In this document: positions 53,827 through 63,537 of the stretch, piece after piece | Numbering within the stretch: position 1 is the first letter of the stretch | Layout: each line of letters begins with the position of its first letter | Source of the DNA: Streptomyces aculeolatus | Lineage (GTDB): Bacteria > Actinomycetota > Actinomycetes > Streptomycetales > Streptomycetaceae | Length of the DNA stretch: 64,000 nt | Reading direction: 5' to 3' | Assembly (NCBI RefSeq): GCF_020400605.1 | Contig: NZ_JAINRD010000001.1 | Coordinates: 62,001-126,000 of the forward strand | Translations under genes and position numbers: made by a program | The notes under the pieces: model-generated | What the model saw: only the letters and a program-made list of their open reading frames with translations | Database searches by the model: none | Told to the model about the DNA's origin: nothing

Positions 53827-55236
53827 ATGAGCAGCAGCAACACCAGCACCATCAGCTCGGTGGCCGCGCCCAGCCGACGCAACACAGAGCTGGCGATGCT
53901 CGTCTTCGCCGTGCTGATCCCGGTCTTCGCCTACGTCAACGTGGGTCTGGCCAAGGAGGACAGCGTCCCCGCCGGCGTCCTCGGCTACGCGGCGGGGCTC
54001 GGCTGCCTGGCCGCCGTCGCGCACCTGGTGGTACGGAAGTTCGCCCCGTACTCCGATCCGCTGCTGCTGCCGATCGCCACCCTCCTCAACGGCCTGGGCC
54101 TGGTGCTGATCTGGCGCCTCGACCAGGAGCCGTCGCTGACCACGCCCGCGCTCGGCGGCCCGATGGCCCCCGGCCAGCTCATGTGGTCCGCGGTGGGCGT
54201 CGGCCTCTTCGTCGTGGTGCTGCTCTTCCTGAAGGACCACCGGGTCCTCCAGCGGTACACGTACATCTCCATGGCCGCGGCGCTGGTCCTGCTGATCATG
54301 CCGATGGTGCCGGGCCTGGGCGCCAACGTGAACGGCGCCCGCATCTGGGTCCGCATCCCGGGCCTCGGCTCGCTGCAGCCCGGCGAGTTCGCGAAGATCG
54401 TCATCGCGGTCTTCTTCGCCGGCTACCTCATGGTCAAGCGGGACGCCCTGGCGCTGGCCAGCCGCCGCTTCATGGGCCTGTACCTGCCGCGCGGCCGCGA
54501 CCTCGGCCCGATCCTGGTGATCTGGGGCCTCAGCCTCATGATCCTGGTCTTCGAGACCGACCTCGGCACCTCGCTGCTCTTCTTCGGCCTCTTCGTGATC
54601 ATGCTCTACGTGGCCACGGAGCGCACGAGCTGGATCGTCTTCGGCCTGCTGTTGTCCGCCCTCGGCGCGGTCAGCGTGGCCTCGTTCAACAGCCACATCG
54701 GCGACCGCGTCGACAACTGGCTGAACCCGCTGGCGCGCAGCCCCCTCAACGACGGCGTGACCGAGACCGCCCAGGCGATGTACTCCTTCGGCTCCGGCGG
54801 CCTCTTCGGCTCCGGCCTCGGCCAGGGCTACTCCCGCCTCATCGGCGGCATCGCCACCAAGAGCGACTACATCCTCGCCACCGTCGGCGAGGAGATGGGG
54901 CTGACCGGCCTCATGGCGATCGTCGTCCTGTACGGGCTCCTCATCGAGCGCGGCATGCGCACGGCCCTCGCGGCCCGCGACCCGTTCGGCAAGCTGCTCG
55001 CGGTCGGCCTGTCCGGCGCGTTCGCGCTGCAGTGCTTCGTCGTCGCCGGCGGCGTCACCGCGCTGATCCCGCTGACCGGCATGACGATGCCGTTCCTCGC
55101 CCAGGGAGGCTCCTCGGTCATCGCCAACTGGGCGCTGGTCGCGATCCTGCTGCGCATCAGCGACACCGCACGCCGGCCGGCCCCGGCGCCCGCGCCCTCG
55201 CCCGACGCCGAGATGACCCAGGTGGTACGCACATGA
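53827..55236 (+). CDS. rodA: RodA/FtsW-family SEDS peptidoglycan glycosyltransferase
   Basis: A 469-residue polytopic membrane protein of the SEDS family, which polymerises lipid II into glycan strands with a class B PBP. About ten or more hydrophobic helices are visible, with the family signature near GSGGLFGSGLGQG and the late PFLAQGGSSVIANW. I chose the ATG at 53827, after a G-rich site, rather than the TTG six codons upstream. Its stop overlaps the pbpA start by ATGA, so the two partners are translationally coupled. RodA is preferred over FtsW because of the pairing with pbpA and pknB. Confidence 0.93.
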   Translation: MSSSNTSTISSVAAPSRRNTELAMLVFAVLIPVFAYVNVGLAKEDSVPAGVLGYAAGLGCLAAVAHLVVRKFAPYSDPLLLPIATLLNGLGLVLIWRLDQEPSLTTPALGGPMAPGQLMWSAVGVGLFVVVLLFLKDHRVLQRYTYISMAAALVLLIMPMVPGLGANVNGARIWVRIPGLGSLQPGEFAKIVIAVFFAGYLMVKRDALALASRRFMGLYLPRGRDLGPILVIWGLSLMILVFETDLGTSLLFFGLFVIMLYVATERTSWIVFGLLLSALGAVSVASFNSHIGDRVDNWLNPLARSPLNDGVTETAQAMYSFGSGGLFGSGLGQGYSRLIGGIATKSDYILATVGEEMGLTGLMAIVVLYGLLIERGMRTALAARDPFGKLLAVGLSGAFALQCFVVAGGVTALIPLTGMTMPFLAQGGSSVIANWALVAILLRISDTARRPAPAPAPSPDAEMTQVVRT

Positions 55237-56687
55237 ACAAGCCGCTCCGCCGCGTCGCCGTCTTCTGCGGCCTGCTGGTGATAGCCCTGCTCGTCCGGGT
55301 CAACTGGATCCAGTTCGTCGAGGCCGACGAACTGCGCAACCACGAGGACAACCGGCGCGTGGCCATCGAGCGCTACGCCCACCCCCGCGGCAACATCATC
55401 GTCGGCGACAAGGCGATCACCGGTTCCACCGAGACGTCGGGCAGCGACTTCCAGTACAAGCGCACGTACAAGGACGGCCCCCTGTGGGCCCCCGTCACCG
55501 GCTACGCCTCCCAGGCGTTCGGCGCCAACCAGTTGGAGGCGCTGAACGACGGCATCCTCACCGGCAACGACGACCGGCTGTTCTTCAACCGCACGATCGA
55601 CATGATCACCGGCAAGGACAAGAAGGGCGGCAACGTCGTCACCACCCTCGACGCGAACGTGCAGAAGGCCGCGTTCGAGGGCCTGGGCGACCGCAAGGGC
55701 GCAGTCGCCGCGATCGACCCGGAGACCGGCGCGATCCTCGGCCTGGCCAGCAGTCCCAGCTACGACCCGTCCTCGTTCGCGGGCAACTCCAACGAGGACG
55801 CGAAGAACTGGAAGTCGCTGAACGACGACAAGGACAAGCCGATGCTCAACCGGGCGCTGCGGGAGACGTACCCGCCCGGTTCCACGTTCAAGGTCGTCAC
55901 CGCCGCGGCGGCGCTGGAGAGCGGCAAGTACGACATGGACGAGCCGACCGGCGCCCCCGAGACGTACAAGCTGCCGCTGTCGACCAACACCCTGGGCAAC
56001 GAGGTCAAGGGCGTGTGCGAGGACGCCACCCTGCGCGAGGCGCTGCAGTGGTCGTGCAACTCGGTCTACGCGATGCTCAGCGACAAGGTCGGCAACGAGG
56101 GCATGATCGAGATGTCCGAGAAGTTCGGCTTCGGCAACGCCGAACTGGACACCCCGGTCCGCGCCGCCGAGAGCATCTACCCGGAGATGGACCGCCCGCA
56201 GAACGCGATGGGCGGCATCGGCCAGGCGTCCAACCGCGCGACGCCGCTGCAGATGGCGATGGTCGCCTCGGCCGTCGCCAACGACGGCGAGCTGATGAAG
56301 CCGTACATGGTCGAGAAGCTGGTCGCGCCGAACCTCAACGACATCGAGGTGACGCAGTCCCAGACGCTCAGCGAGCCGCTGTCCGGCGAGAACGCGCAGA
56401 AGATGCAGCAGATGATGGAGACCGTCGTCAACGAGGGCACGGGCTCCAACGCCAGGATCGACGGGGCCACCGTCGGCGGCAAGACGGGTACCGCGCAGCA
56501 CGGCATCGACAACCGCGACCTGCCGTACGCCTGGTTCATCTCGTACGCCAAGGACCCCGACAGCGACAAGCAGATCGCCGTCGCCGTGGTGGTCGAGGAC
56601 GCCAGCGCGAACCGTGACGACATCTCCGGCGGCGGCGTCGCGGCGCCGATCGCGAAGAGCGTCATGGAAGCCGGGCTGGGCCGCTGA
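55233..56687 (+). CDS. pbpA: PbpA: class B penicillin-binding protein (transpeptidase)
   Basis: A 484-residue class B PBP. A membrane anchor (about 6-25) is followed by a short non-catalytic part and the transpeptidase domain with Ser217 in STFK, Ser274 in SCN and Lys417 in KTGTA. It cross-links peptidoglycan made by the SEDS partner encoded just upstream. The ATG overlaps the rodA stop. In mycobacteria PbpA is phosphorylated by PknB, whose gene follows here. Confidence 0.96.
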   Translation: MNKPLRRVAVFCGLLVIALLVRVNWIQFVEADELRNHEDNRRVAIERYAHPRGNIIVGDKAITGSTETSGSDFQYKRTYKDGPLWAPVTGYASQAFGANQLEALNDGILTGNDDRLFFNRTIDMITGKDKKGGNVVTTLDANVQKAAFEGLGDRKGAVAAIDPETGAILGLASSPSYDPSSFAGNSNEDAKNWKSLNDDKDKPMLNRALRETYPPGSTFKVVTAAAALESGKYDMDEPTGAPETYKLPLSTNTLGNEVKGVCEDATLREALQWSCNSVYAMLSDKVGNEGMIEMSEKFGFGNAELDTPVRAAESIYPEMDRPQNAMGGIGQASNRATPLQMAMVASAVANDGELMKPYMVEKLVAPNLNDIEVTQSQTLSEPLSGENAQKMQQMMETVVNEGTGSNARIDGATVGGKTGTAQHGIDNRDLPYAWFISYAKDPDSDKQIAVAVVVEDASANRDDISGGGVAAPIAKSVMEAGLGR

Positions 56688-56986
56688 CCGCCCGCGGACG
56701 CGGCCGGAGAGACGATCGGGAAGCAGCAGGGGGATGAGGAGTGAAGCGGTGCGAGGGGTGTCACCCGGGGGGAGTTCCGGGAAAGTGACCGCGTGAGGGG
56801 AACCGCGGGGCGGGCGTGCTGCGTCACCCGATAGCGGTCGGATACCGGTCGGATATCGGCTGACGGTCCGGCCCGAACGGGGTCGTCGGCGCCCGGTACG
56901 GTATGCCGAGCAGCACGAGCCGGACACCCCGTGCCGACGCTCCGCTTCGGCACGGGAGCAGGAACGGAAGAGGGCTGGGAGAAGCT
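56688..56986. other. Intergenic region between pbpA and pknB
   Basis: 299 bases without a convincing gene. It is unusual in this otherwise tight unit and probably holds a separate pknB promoter. Three 11-bp tandem repeats sit in its middle. The pknB reading frame stays open for 28 codons before the chosen ATG (to 56903), but without a good ribosome-binding site. Confidence 0.5.
56830..56862 (+). repeat. Three 11-bp tandem repeats upstream of pknB
   Basis: GATAGCGGTCG, GATACCGGTCG and GATATCGGCTG follow each other head to tail, 125 bases before the pknB ATG. The 11-bp period is close to one helical turn, so three proteins could bind on one face of the DNA. Candidate activator or repressor site for pknB. 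Confidence 0.7.
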
Positions 56987-58939
<1,953 letters not shown>

Positions 58940-58979
58940 CGACCGGATCACCGCGATGCGAGCGCCCCCGCCCAGCGGG

Positions 58980-58985
58980 TAGGCT
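58980..58985 (+). promoter_or_regulatory. Putative -10 box of tRNA-Ala
   Basis: TAGGCT fits the TANNNT form of actinomycete -10 boxes and ends 12 bases before the tRNA, giving a short leader. No clear -35 was found. Confidence 0.3.
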
Positions 58986-58997
58986 GGGGGCCGCTTC

Positions 58998-59070
58998 GGG
59001 GCCTTAGCTCAGTTGGTAGAGCGCTGTCTTTGCATGGCAGATGTCAGGAGTTCGACTCTCCTAGGCTCCA
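58998..59070 (+). tRNA. tRNA-Ala (anticodon TGC)
   Basis: A 73-base tRNA. The acceptor stem GGGGCCT/AGGCTCC contains the G3-U70 pair that identifies tRNA-Ala. The anticodon loop TTTGCAT gives TGC and the T-arm holds GTTCGACTC. CCA is not encoded. Confidence 0.97.
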
Positions 59071-59081
59071 CACCCGACGGC

Positions 59082-59121
59082 AGAGCCCCGCGGGACCGGT
59101 TTCTCCGGCCCGCGGGGCTCT
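59082..59121 (+). terminator. Rho-independent-type terminator of tRNA-Ala
   Basis: A perfect 13-bp inverted repeat (agagccccgcggg / cccgcggggctct) extended by an inner CCGG/CCGG, 11 bases after the tRNA. It lacks a long U-tract, as is normal in Streptomyces. It also separates the plus-strand unit from the convergent gene on its right. Confidence 0.8.
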
Positions 59122-59169
59122 CGCGTCTCCCGTGGGGAACGGGCGTGTACTACGGCGACAGAAGTCCGC

Positions 59170-59994
59170 TCAGAGGTCGTCCTCGCGCTCGTAGTACGCG
59201 CGGCGGGTGTCCGTCGACTCACCGTTCTCCGAGCGGGCCGTGCCGCCGCCCTCGAAGTCCATGTCCGCCGCCGCCTCACGGGTCTGGGCGTCCTGGTCGC
59301 GGCCGGCGTCGGCGCGGTCGATGCGGGTCTCGCGGTCCATGTACTCGGTGTCGTCGACGATCCGCGTGGTGGAGGCGTCGGTGCCGGGTTCGGTGGCGTC
59401 CGGGGGTTCGACCATCCAGTCCGGGTTGATCTGGTGGTCCCACCAGCGCCAGACGACGACCGCGGCGGCGCCGAGGACGCCGAGGACGCCGAGGCGCTTC
59501 GCCGTGCGGCCGACGACCTCGCGGCGGTGCCGCCTGCGTGCCAGGTGGTCCAGTTCCGCCGGGGTCACCTCGCCCTTCAGCGCCGACAGCGCCGCGGTGC
59601 CGCGGGCGGCGACCTGCCGGGTCGCGGGGCCCGCGGCGGCCTTCGTCGCGGCCGCCGCGGCCTTCGTCGCCGCGGCGGCGCCCACGATGCGCGGGGCGGC
59701 GTACGCCGCTGCCTCGCGCGCCCGGCGGGCCGTGTCGGCGGCGGTCCTGTCCAGTTCGTCGGGTACCGCGCTGCGCACCTTCCGCATGTGCGGGCCGACG
59801 TGGGCGCCGTACGCCACTTGGGCGCTGGTGGCCAGGTCGGAGACCTTCGGGGCGAGGCGCTCGCGCGCCTCGTGCGCCATGTGGGCGCACTGGTGCCTGG
59901 CGGTGGCGGCGTAGGGGGCCACCGCCCCGGCCGCCTGCTGCACGCTCTGCCTCGCTGTCTCGGTGGCCGTGCGCGCGCCGTTCTTGCGGGTCAC
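59170..59994 (-). CDS. DUF5324-type conserved actinobacterial membrane protein
   Basis: A 274-residue protein of unknown function that matches in pattern the DUF5324 family found beside the cyclophilin gene in streptomycetes. Residues about 8-160 are Ala/Arg/Thr-rich and probably long amphipathic helices (repeats such as AAATKAAAAATKAA). One transmembrane helix follows (about 166-184, ending in WRWW), then an acidic, disordered tail of about 90 residues. The GTG start has AAGGAG about 8 bases upstream. It converges on the tRNA-Ala terminator and is divergent from the cyclophilin gene. No enzyme motif was seen. Confidence 0.85.
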   Translation of the reverse strand: MTRKNGARTATETARQSVQQAAGAVAPYAATARHQCAHMAHEARERLAPKVSDLATSAQVAYGAHVGPHMRKVRSAVPDELDRTAADTARRAREAAAYAAPRIVGAAAATKAAAAATKAAAGPATRQVAARGTAALSALKGEVTPAELDHLARRRHRREVVGRTAKRLGVLGVLGAAAVVVWRWWDHQINPDWMVEPPDATEPGTDASTTRIVDDTEYMDRETRIDRADAGRDQDAQTREAAADMDFEGGGTARSENGESTDTRRAYYEREDDL

Positions 59995-60183
59995 GGAACT
60001 CTCCTTCGCCTTCGTATCGGACGGGTCTCCCTGTAGCGCCTGTTCACCTGCGTACAGATCATGCCCGGATTCGCCCTACTCGGCATGTTCTGTTACATCC
60101 GGGACTTGGCGGGAGGCTGGGGATCGTGCGGGCGGGCGTGCGAGGATCGGGGGACGCAAATGAATCCGTAAGGAAGGCACATC

Positions 60184-60708
60184 GTGGCTGAGCAGCTCTA
60201 CGCCACCCTGAAGACGAACCACGGCGACATCGAGGTGAAGCTCCTGCCGAACCACGCGCCGAAGACGGTGCAGAACTTCGTCGGGCTCGCCACCGGCGAG
60301 CGCGAGTGGACCCACCCGGCGACGGGCAAGGTGTCCAACGAGCGGCTGTACGACGGCACCGTGTTCCACCGCGTCATCAGCGGCTTCATGATCCAGGGCG
60401 GTGACCCGCTGGGCAACGGCACCGGCGGCCCCGGCTACGAGTTCGGTGACGAGTTCCACCCGGACCTGGCCTTCGACCGCCCGTACCTGCTGGCGATGGC
60501 GAACGCGGGGCCCGGCACCAACGGCTCGCAGTTCTTCATCACCGTGGCGCCGACCGCCTGGCTGACCGGCAAGCACACCATCTTCGGCGAGGTCGCCGAC
60601 GAGGCCGGCAGGAAGGTCGTCGACGAGATCGTGGCCGTCGAGACGGCGCGGGGCGACCGCCCCAAGAAGGACGTGGTCATCCAGTCCGTGGAGATCACGC
60701 GCCGCTGA
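60184..60708 (+). CDS. Cyclophilin-type peptidyl-prolyl cis-trans isomerase
   Basis: A 174-residue single-domain cyclophilin, which speeds proline cis-trans isomerisation in protein folding. It has the family core FHRVISGFMIQGGD, NGSQFFIT and KHTIFGEV, with the catalytic Arg in FHRV. There is no signal peptide, so it is cytoplasmic. The GTG start follows AAGGAAGG by a few bases. A hairpin terminator candidate lies 18 bases after the stop. Confidence 0.96.
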   Translation: MAEQLYATLKTNHGDIEVKLLPNHAPKTVQNFVGLATGEREWTHPATGKVSNERLYDGTVFHRVISGFMIQGGDPLGNGTGGPGYEFGDEFHPDLAFDRPYLLAMANAGPGTNGSQFFITVAPTAWLTGKHTIFGEVADEAGRKVVDEIVAVETARGDRPKKDVVIQSVEITRR

Positions 60709-60725
60709 CCCGGGAACCTGAGCGC

Positions 60726-60765
60726 CCCGCCCGTCGTACCACCAGCAGGTGAGTCGACGGGCGGG
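60726..60765 (+). terminator. Terminator-like hairpin after the cyclophilin gene
   Basis: An 11-bp perfect inverted repeat (cccgcccgtcg / cgacgggcggg) with an 18-base loop, between the cyclophilin stop and the rhomboid start. The long loop lowers confidence. Confidence 0.5.
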
Positions 60766-60812
60766 AGCGCGGGGCGGGGCGTGCGGAGGACCAGAGGGGA
60801 CGCGGGAAGCTG

Positions 60813-61712
60813 ATGGACCAGGCACCGGGAGGCGGCGCGGAGAGACCGGCCGAGGGGAGCGGGCTGCCCGGCTGCTACCGGCATCCGGACCGTGAGACCG
60901 GCGTGCGCTGCGTGCGCTGCGACCGGCCCATCTGCCCGGAGTGCATGATAAGCGCGTCGGTCGGCTTCCAGTGCCCCGAGTGCGTCCGCGGCGGGTCCGG
61001 TACGGGCCGTCCGGCGAGCGCCGCCGCGCCCCGTACGCTCGCGGGCGGCGTCACCTCGGCGGACCCGCGGCTCATCACCAAGATCATCCTCGGTCTCAAC
61101 CTCGCGGTCTTCCTCGCCGTGCTCTCCGGCGGCGACCGGGTCACCGACCCGATGCTCCTCGTCGGGCAGGCGGTCTTCTCCTTCGGCGGGCCGCTCGAAG
61201 GCGTCGCCGAGGGCCAGTACTACCGACTGCTCAGCTCCGTCTTCCTGCACGAGGAAGTCGCCCACATCGCGCTGAACATGCTGGCGCTGTGGTTCCTCGG
61301 GCCGCCGCTGGAGGCCGCGCTCGGCCGGCTGCGGTTCGTCACGCTCTACCTGCTCTCCGGCCTCGGCGGCAGCGCGCTGTTCTACCTGGTCGCCGCGCCC
61401 AACGACGCCGCCCTCGGCGCCTCCGGCGCCATCTTCGGCCTCTTCGGCGCCACCGCGGTGCTGATGCGCCGGATGAACTACGACATGCGGCCCGTGCTGG
61501 TGCTGCTGGCGATCAACCTGGTCTTCACCTTCACCTGGTCGGGCATCGCCTGGCAGGGCCACATCGGCGGGCTGGTGATCGGCACGGCCGTCGCGTACGG
61601 CTTCGTGCACGCGCCCCGCGACAAGCGGATCCTGGTGCAGCGGGCGGTGGTGGCGGCGGCGCTGCTGGCGATCGCCGCGGTGGTCGTGATCCGCACCCTG
61701 CAACTGACCTAG
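60813..61712 (+). CDS. Rhomboid-family intramembrane serine protease with N-terminal zinc-binding domain
   Basis: A 299-residue membrane protease. Residues about 20-60 carry a B-box-like zinc ligand set (CYRHPD, CVRCDRPICPECM, CPEC). Six or seven transmembrane helices follow. The catalytic dyad is visible as Ser204 in GASG and His250 in WQGHIGG; HIALNM supplies the conserved His/Asn of the oxyanion region. Rhomboids cleave helices within the membrane; the substrate is unknown. An additional hydrophobic helix closes the protein after a basic stretch. It is followed by a non-coding convergent region. Confidence 0.93.
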   Translation: MDQAPGGGAERPAEGSGLPGCYRHPDRETGVRCVRCDRPICPECMISASVGFQCPECVRGGSGTGRPASAAAPRTLAGGVTSADPRLITKIILGLNLAVFLAVLSGGDRVTDPMLLVGQAVFSFGGPLEGVAEGQYYRLLSSVFLHEEVAHIALNMLALWFLGPPLEAALGRLRFVTLYLLSGLGGSALFYLVAAPNDAALGASGAIFGLFGATAVLMRRMNYDMRPVLVLLAINLVFTFTWSGIAWQGHIGGLVIGTAVAYGFVHAPRDKRILVQRAVVAAALLAIAAVVVIRTLQLT

Positions 61713-61812
61713 GGCCCGACTGACGGCCTGTCGTCGGCGTGTCGGGGCGGGCTCCGTAACCTCCTGGGCGCAACCGCGTTGAGAGGGGTGGGGCAAGCAG
61801 CCACGCCCGAAG

Positions 61813-62009
61813 TTGTCCACAGGTAGTCAGCGACCCTGTGCGTACCGTGGGGACAGCCGTTCGATATCGAACACGCCTGCGTTTTCCTTGGCAGAGCACG
61901 GAATCACCGCTGGTCCGGACGGTGTACCGCGGTCGGACCGGCGTCAACGCCACTGAGGTTATCCACAGATCTTCTGCTTTCTGCACAGCTGTGGATGACC
62001 TGTGGATAA
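61813..62009. promoter_or_regulatory. Cluster of four DnaA-box-like sites in a convergent intergenic region
   Basis: TTGTCCACA (61813-61821, plus), TTATCCACA (61959-61967, plus), TCATCCACA (61990-61998, minus) and TTATCCACA (62001-62009, minus). The last two share orientation and are 11 bases apart. The region (61713-62056) lies between the 3' ends of the rhomboid gene and crgA and has no gene. There is no dnaA or dnaN here, so it is not oriC itself. DnaA-box clusters outside oriC that affect replication are known in Streptomyces. Confidence 0.7.
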
Positions 62010-62020
62010 CTTTGCCCACG

Positions 62021-62039
62021 GCGGCCCTCGACGGGCCGC
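62021..62039 (-). terminator. Short terminator hairpin of crgA
   Basis: GCGGCCC-TCGAC-GGGCCGC, a perfect 7-bp stem with a 5-base loop, beginning 17 bases after the crgA stop on the minus strand and just beside the last DnaA-box-like site. Confidence 0.5.
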
Positions 62040-62056
62040 ACAGCCGGTGGCGGCGG

Positions 62057-62314
62057 CTACTTCCACTGCGTGGAGACGACGAACCCCGCGAGGATGAAGC
62101 CGAAGCCGACCACGATGTTCCAGTTGCCGATCGCTTCGAGCGGCAGGTCGCCGGTGGTGACGTAGAACACCACGATCCAGGCGAGTCCGAGGACGAACAA
62201 CGCCAGCATCAACGGCGCCACCCAGCTCCGGCCGGAGCCTGACAGCTTGAACTCGCCCGACTTCGCCGGCGGCGGGGTGTAATCGGCCTTCTTACGGATC
62301 CGTGACTTCGGCAC
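62057..62314 (-). CDS. crgA: CrgA cell-division regulator
   Basis: An 85-residue protein with the typical CrgA layout: a basic N-terminus ([15 protein letters not shown]), then two transmembrane helices (about 32-52 and 66-82). CrgA is an actinobacterial inhibitor of FtsZ-ring formation in Streptomyces and a divisome scaffold in mycobacteria that contacts class B PBPs. The GTG start has AGGAGAG 8 bases upstream; the frame is open further upstream but the family begins here. It is divergent from the DUF881 gene, sharing a 128-base promoter region. Confidence 0.95.
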   Translation of the reverse strand: MPKSRIRKKADYTPPPAKSGEFKLSGSGRSWVAPLMLALFVLGLAWIVVFYVTTGDLPLEAIGNWNIVVGFGFILAGFVVSTQWK

Positions 62315-62442
62315 GAGAGACTCTCCTGTCGACGCTGCGGTTGCGGGCCTGTCGGGGAGGCCCCGAGCCGCGGGGGCGGCTCCTTCCCCGGGCGTGTCCG
62401 TTAGCGTAGTCCTTCCACCGGGGGTAAGGAGACAAGGGTACG

Positions 62443-63192
62443 GTGACCAATTCCGCACAGCGGCTCCGTATCAGGCCCGCGCGGCTGTTCACCTTCGCCG
62501 CCTTCGGGCTCGCCGGGCTGATCTTCTGGACGAGCTTCAACACCGCGCAGGGCACCAACCTGCGCACCGACGACTCCATGCTCCGCCTCACGGACCTCAT
62601 CTACGAGCGCGACCGCGCCAACCAGCGCCTCGACGGCGACAACGCCTCGCTCCGCGAGGACGTCGACTCCCTCGCCGAGCGCGACCACGGCGCCGGCACC
62701 GCCCCCGGCAAGGAACTCCGCGAGGCGGAGCGGGCGGCCGGGGCCACGGAGGTCGACGGCGCCGGGCTCACCGTGACCCTCACCGACGCCCCGCCGGACG
62801 CCACCGCGCTCATCCCCGGCGTACCGGACCCGACGCCGGACACCCTCGTCGTGCACCAGCAGGACCTGCAGGCCGTCGTCAACGCCCTGTGGGCGGGCGG
62901 CGCGGAGGGCATCCGGGTCATGGACCAGCGGCTCATCTCCACCAGCGCGGTGCGCTGCGTCGGCAACACCCTGATCCTCCAGGGCCGCGTGTACTCGCCC
63001 CCGTACAAGATCACCGCGGTCGGCGACCCGCGGGACCTCCAGGCCGCCCTGGACGCCGAGCCCGCGGTGCAGAACTACCTGCGCTACGTGGAGGCGTACG
63101 GCCTCGGCTACGAGGTCGACCCGCACGACTCGGTGACGCTCCCCGGCTACTCCGGCACCGTCGACCTCCACCAGGCCCGCCCCGTGGAGTGA
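62443..63192 (+). CDS. DUF881-family membrane protein
   Basis: A 249-residue protein with one N-terminal transmembrane helix (about 14-33), a coiled-coil stretch (about 45-90) and an extracytoplasmic DUF881 domain (about 100-245; [30 protein letters not shown]). The family is common in Gram-positives next to division and envelope genes; its molecular role is unknown, though the fold resembles a YlxW-like domain. The GTG start has AAGGAG about 13 bases upstream. It is divergent from crgA. Confidence 0.9.
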   Translation: MTNSAQRLRIRPARLFTFAAFGLAGLIFWTSFNTAQGTNLRTDDSMLRLTDLIYERDRANQRLDGDNASLREDVDSLAERDHGAGTAPGKELREAERAAGATEVDGAGLTVTLTDAPPDATALIPGVPDPTPDTLVVHQQDLQAVVNALWAGGAEGIRVMDQRLISTSAVRCVGNTLILQGRVYSPPYKITAVGDPRDLQAALDAEPAVQNYLRYVEAYGLGYEVDPHDSVTLPGYSGTVDLHQARPVE

Positions 63193-63234
63193 CGACTCCC
63201 ACGTCCCCCCGACCGGTGGCGCGTGCCAAGGCTG

Positions 63235-63252
63235 CCGCCTCGCGGGAGGCGG
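63235..63252 (+). terminator. Small hairpin after the DUF881 gene
   Basis: CCGCCTC-GCGG-GAGGCGG, a 7-bp stem with a 4-base loop, 43 bases after the stop. Weak terminator candidate. Confidence 0.3.
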
Positions 63253-63363
63253 GTCGTTAGTCTGGTGACTCGTACGGACGAATTCGGCAGCGGCACAAGG
63301 CCACATACGGGCCGGGGACGGGCCACGGCAAGGGCAACGGCGAAGATCGGCGAAGAGGGACGC

Positions 63364-63537
63364 ATGTACGGCTGGATCTGGCGGCATCTGCCGGGCAACG
63401 CGCTGGTACGGGCGCTGATCTCGCTCATCCTCGTCCTCGGCGTCGTCTTCCTCCTCTTCCAGTACGTGTTCCCCTGGGCCGAGCCGCTGCTGCCGTTCAA
63501 CGACGTCACCGTCGACGAGGGAGCCGCCCGGCGATGA
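63364..63537 (+). CDS. Small single-pass membrane protein
   Basis: A 57-residue protein with one hydrophobic helix (about 14-35) and a C-terminal acidic tail. I do not recognise a function. Evidence that it is real: AGAGGGA before the ATG, a clear transmembrane pattern, and an ATGA overlap with pabA/trpG, which suggests coupled translation. Small membrane proteins at this place are seen in other streptomycetes, to my knowledge. Confidence 0.75.
   Translation: MYGWIWRHLPGNALVRALISLILVLGVVFLLFQYVFPWAEPLLPFNDVTVDEGAARR

Noticed and set aside
52170..53885. Minus-strand frame of 571 codons opposite pstP
   Set aside because: Leu/Val/Arg-rich shadow of the PP2C gene, no start signal or domain.
61713..62056. 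oriC
   Set aside because: DnaA-box-like sites are present, but there are only four and no dnaA or dnaN flanks them; Streptomyces oriC has many more boxes between those genes.
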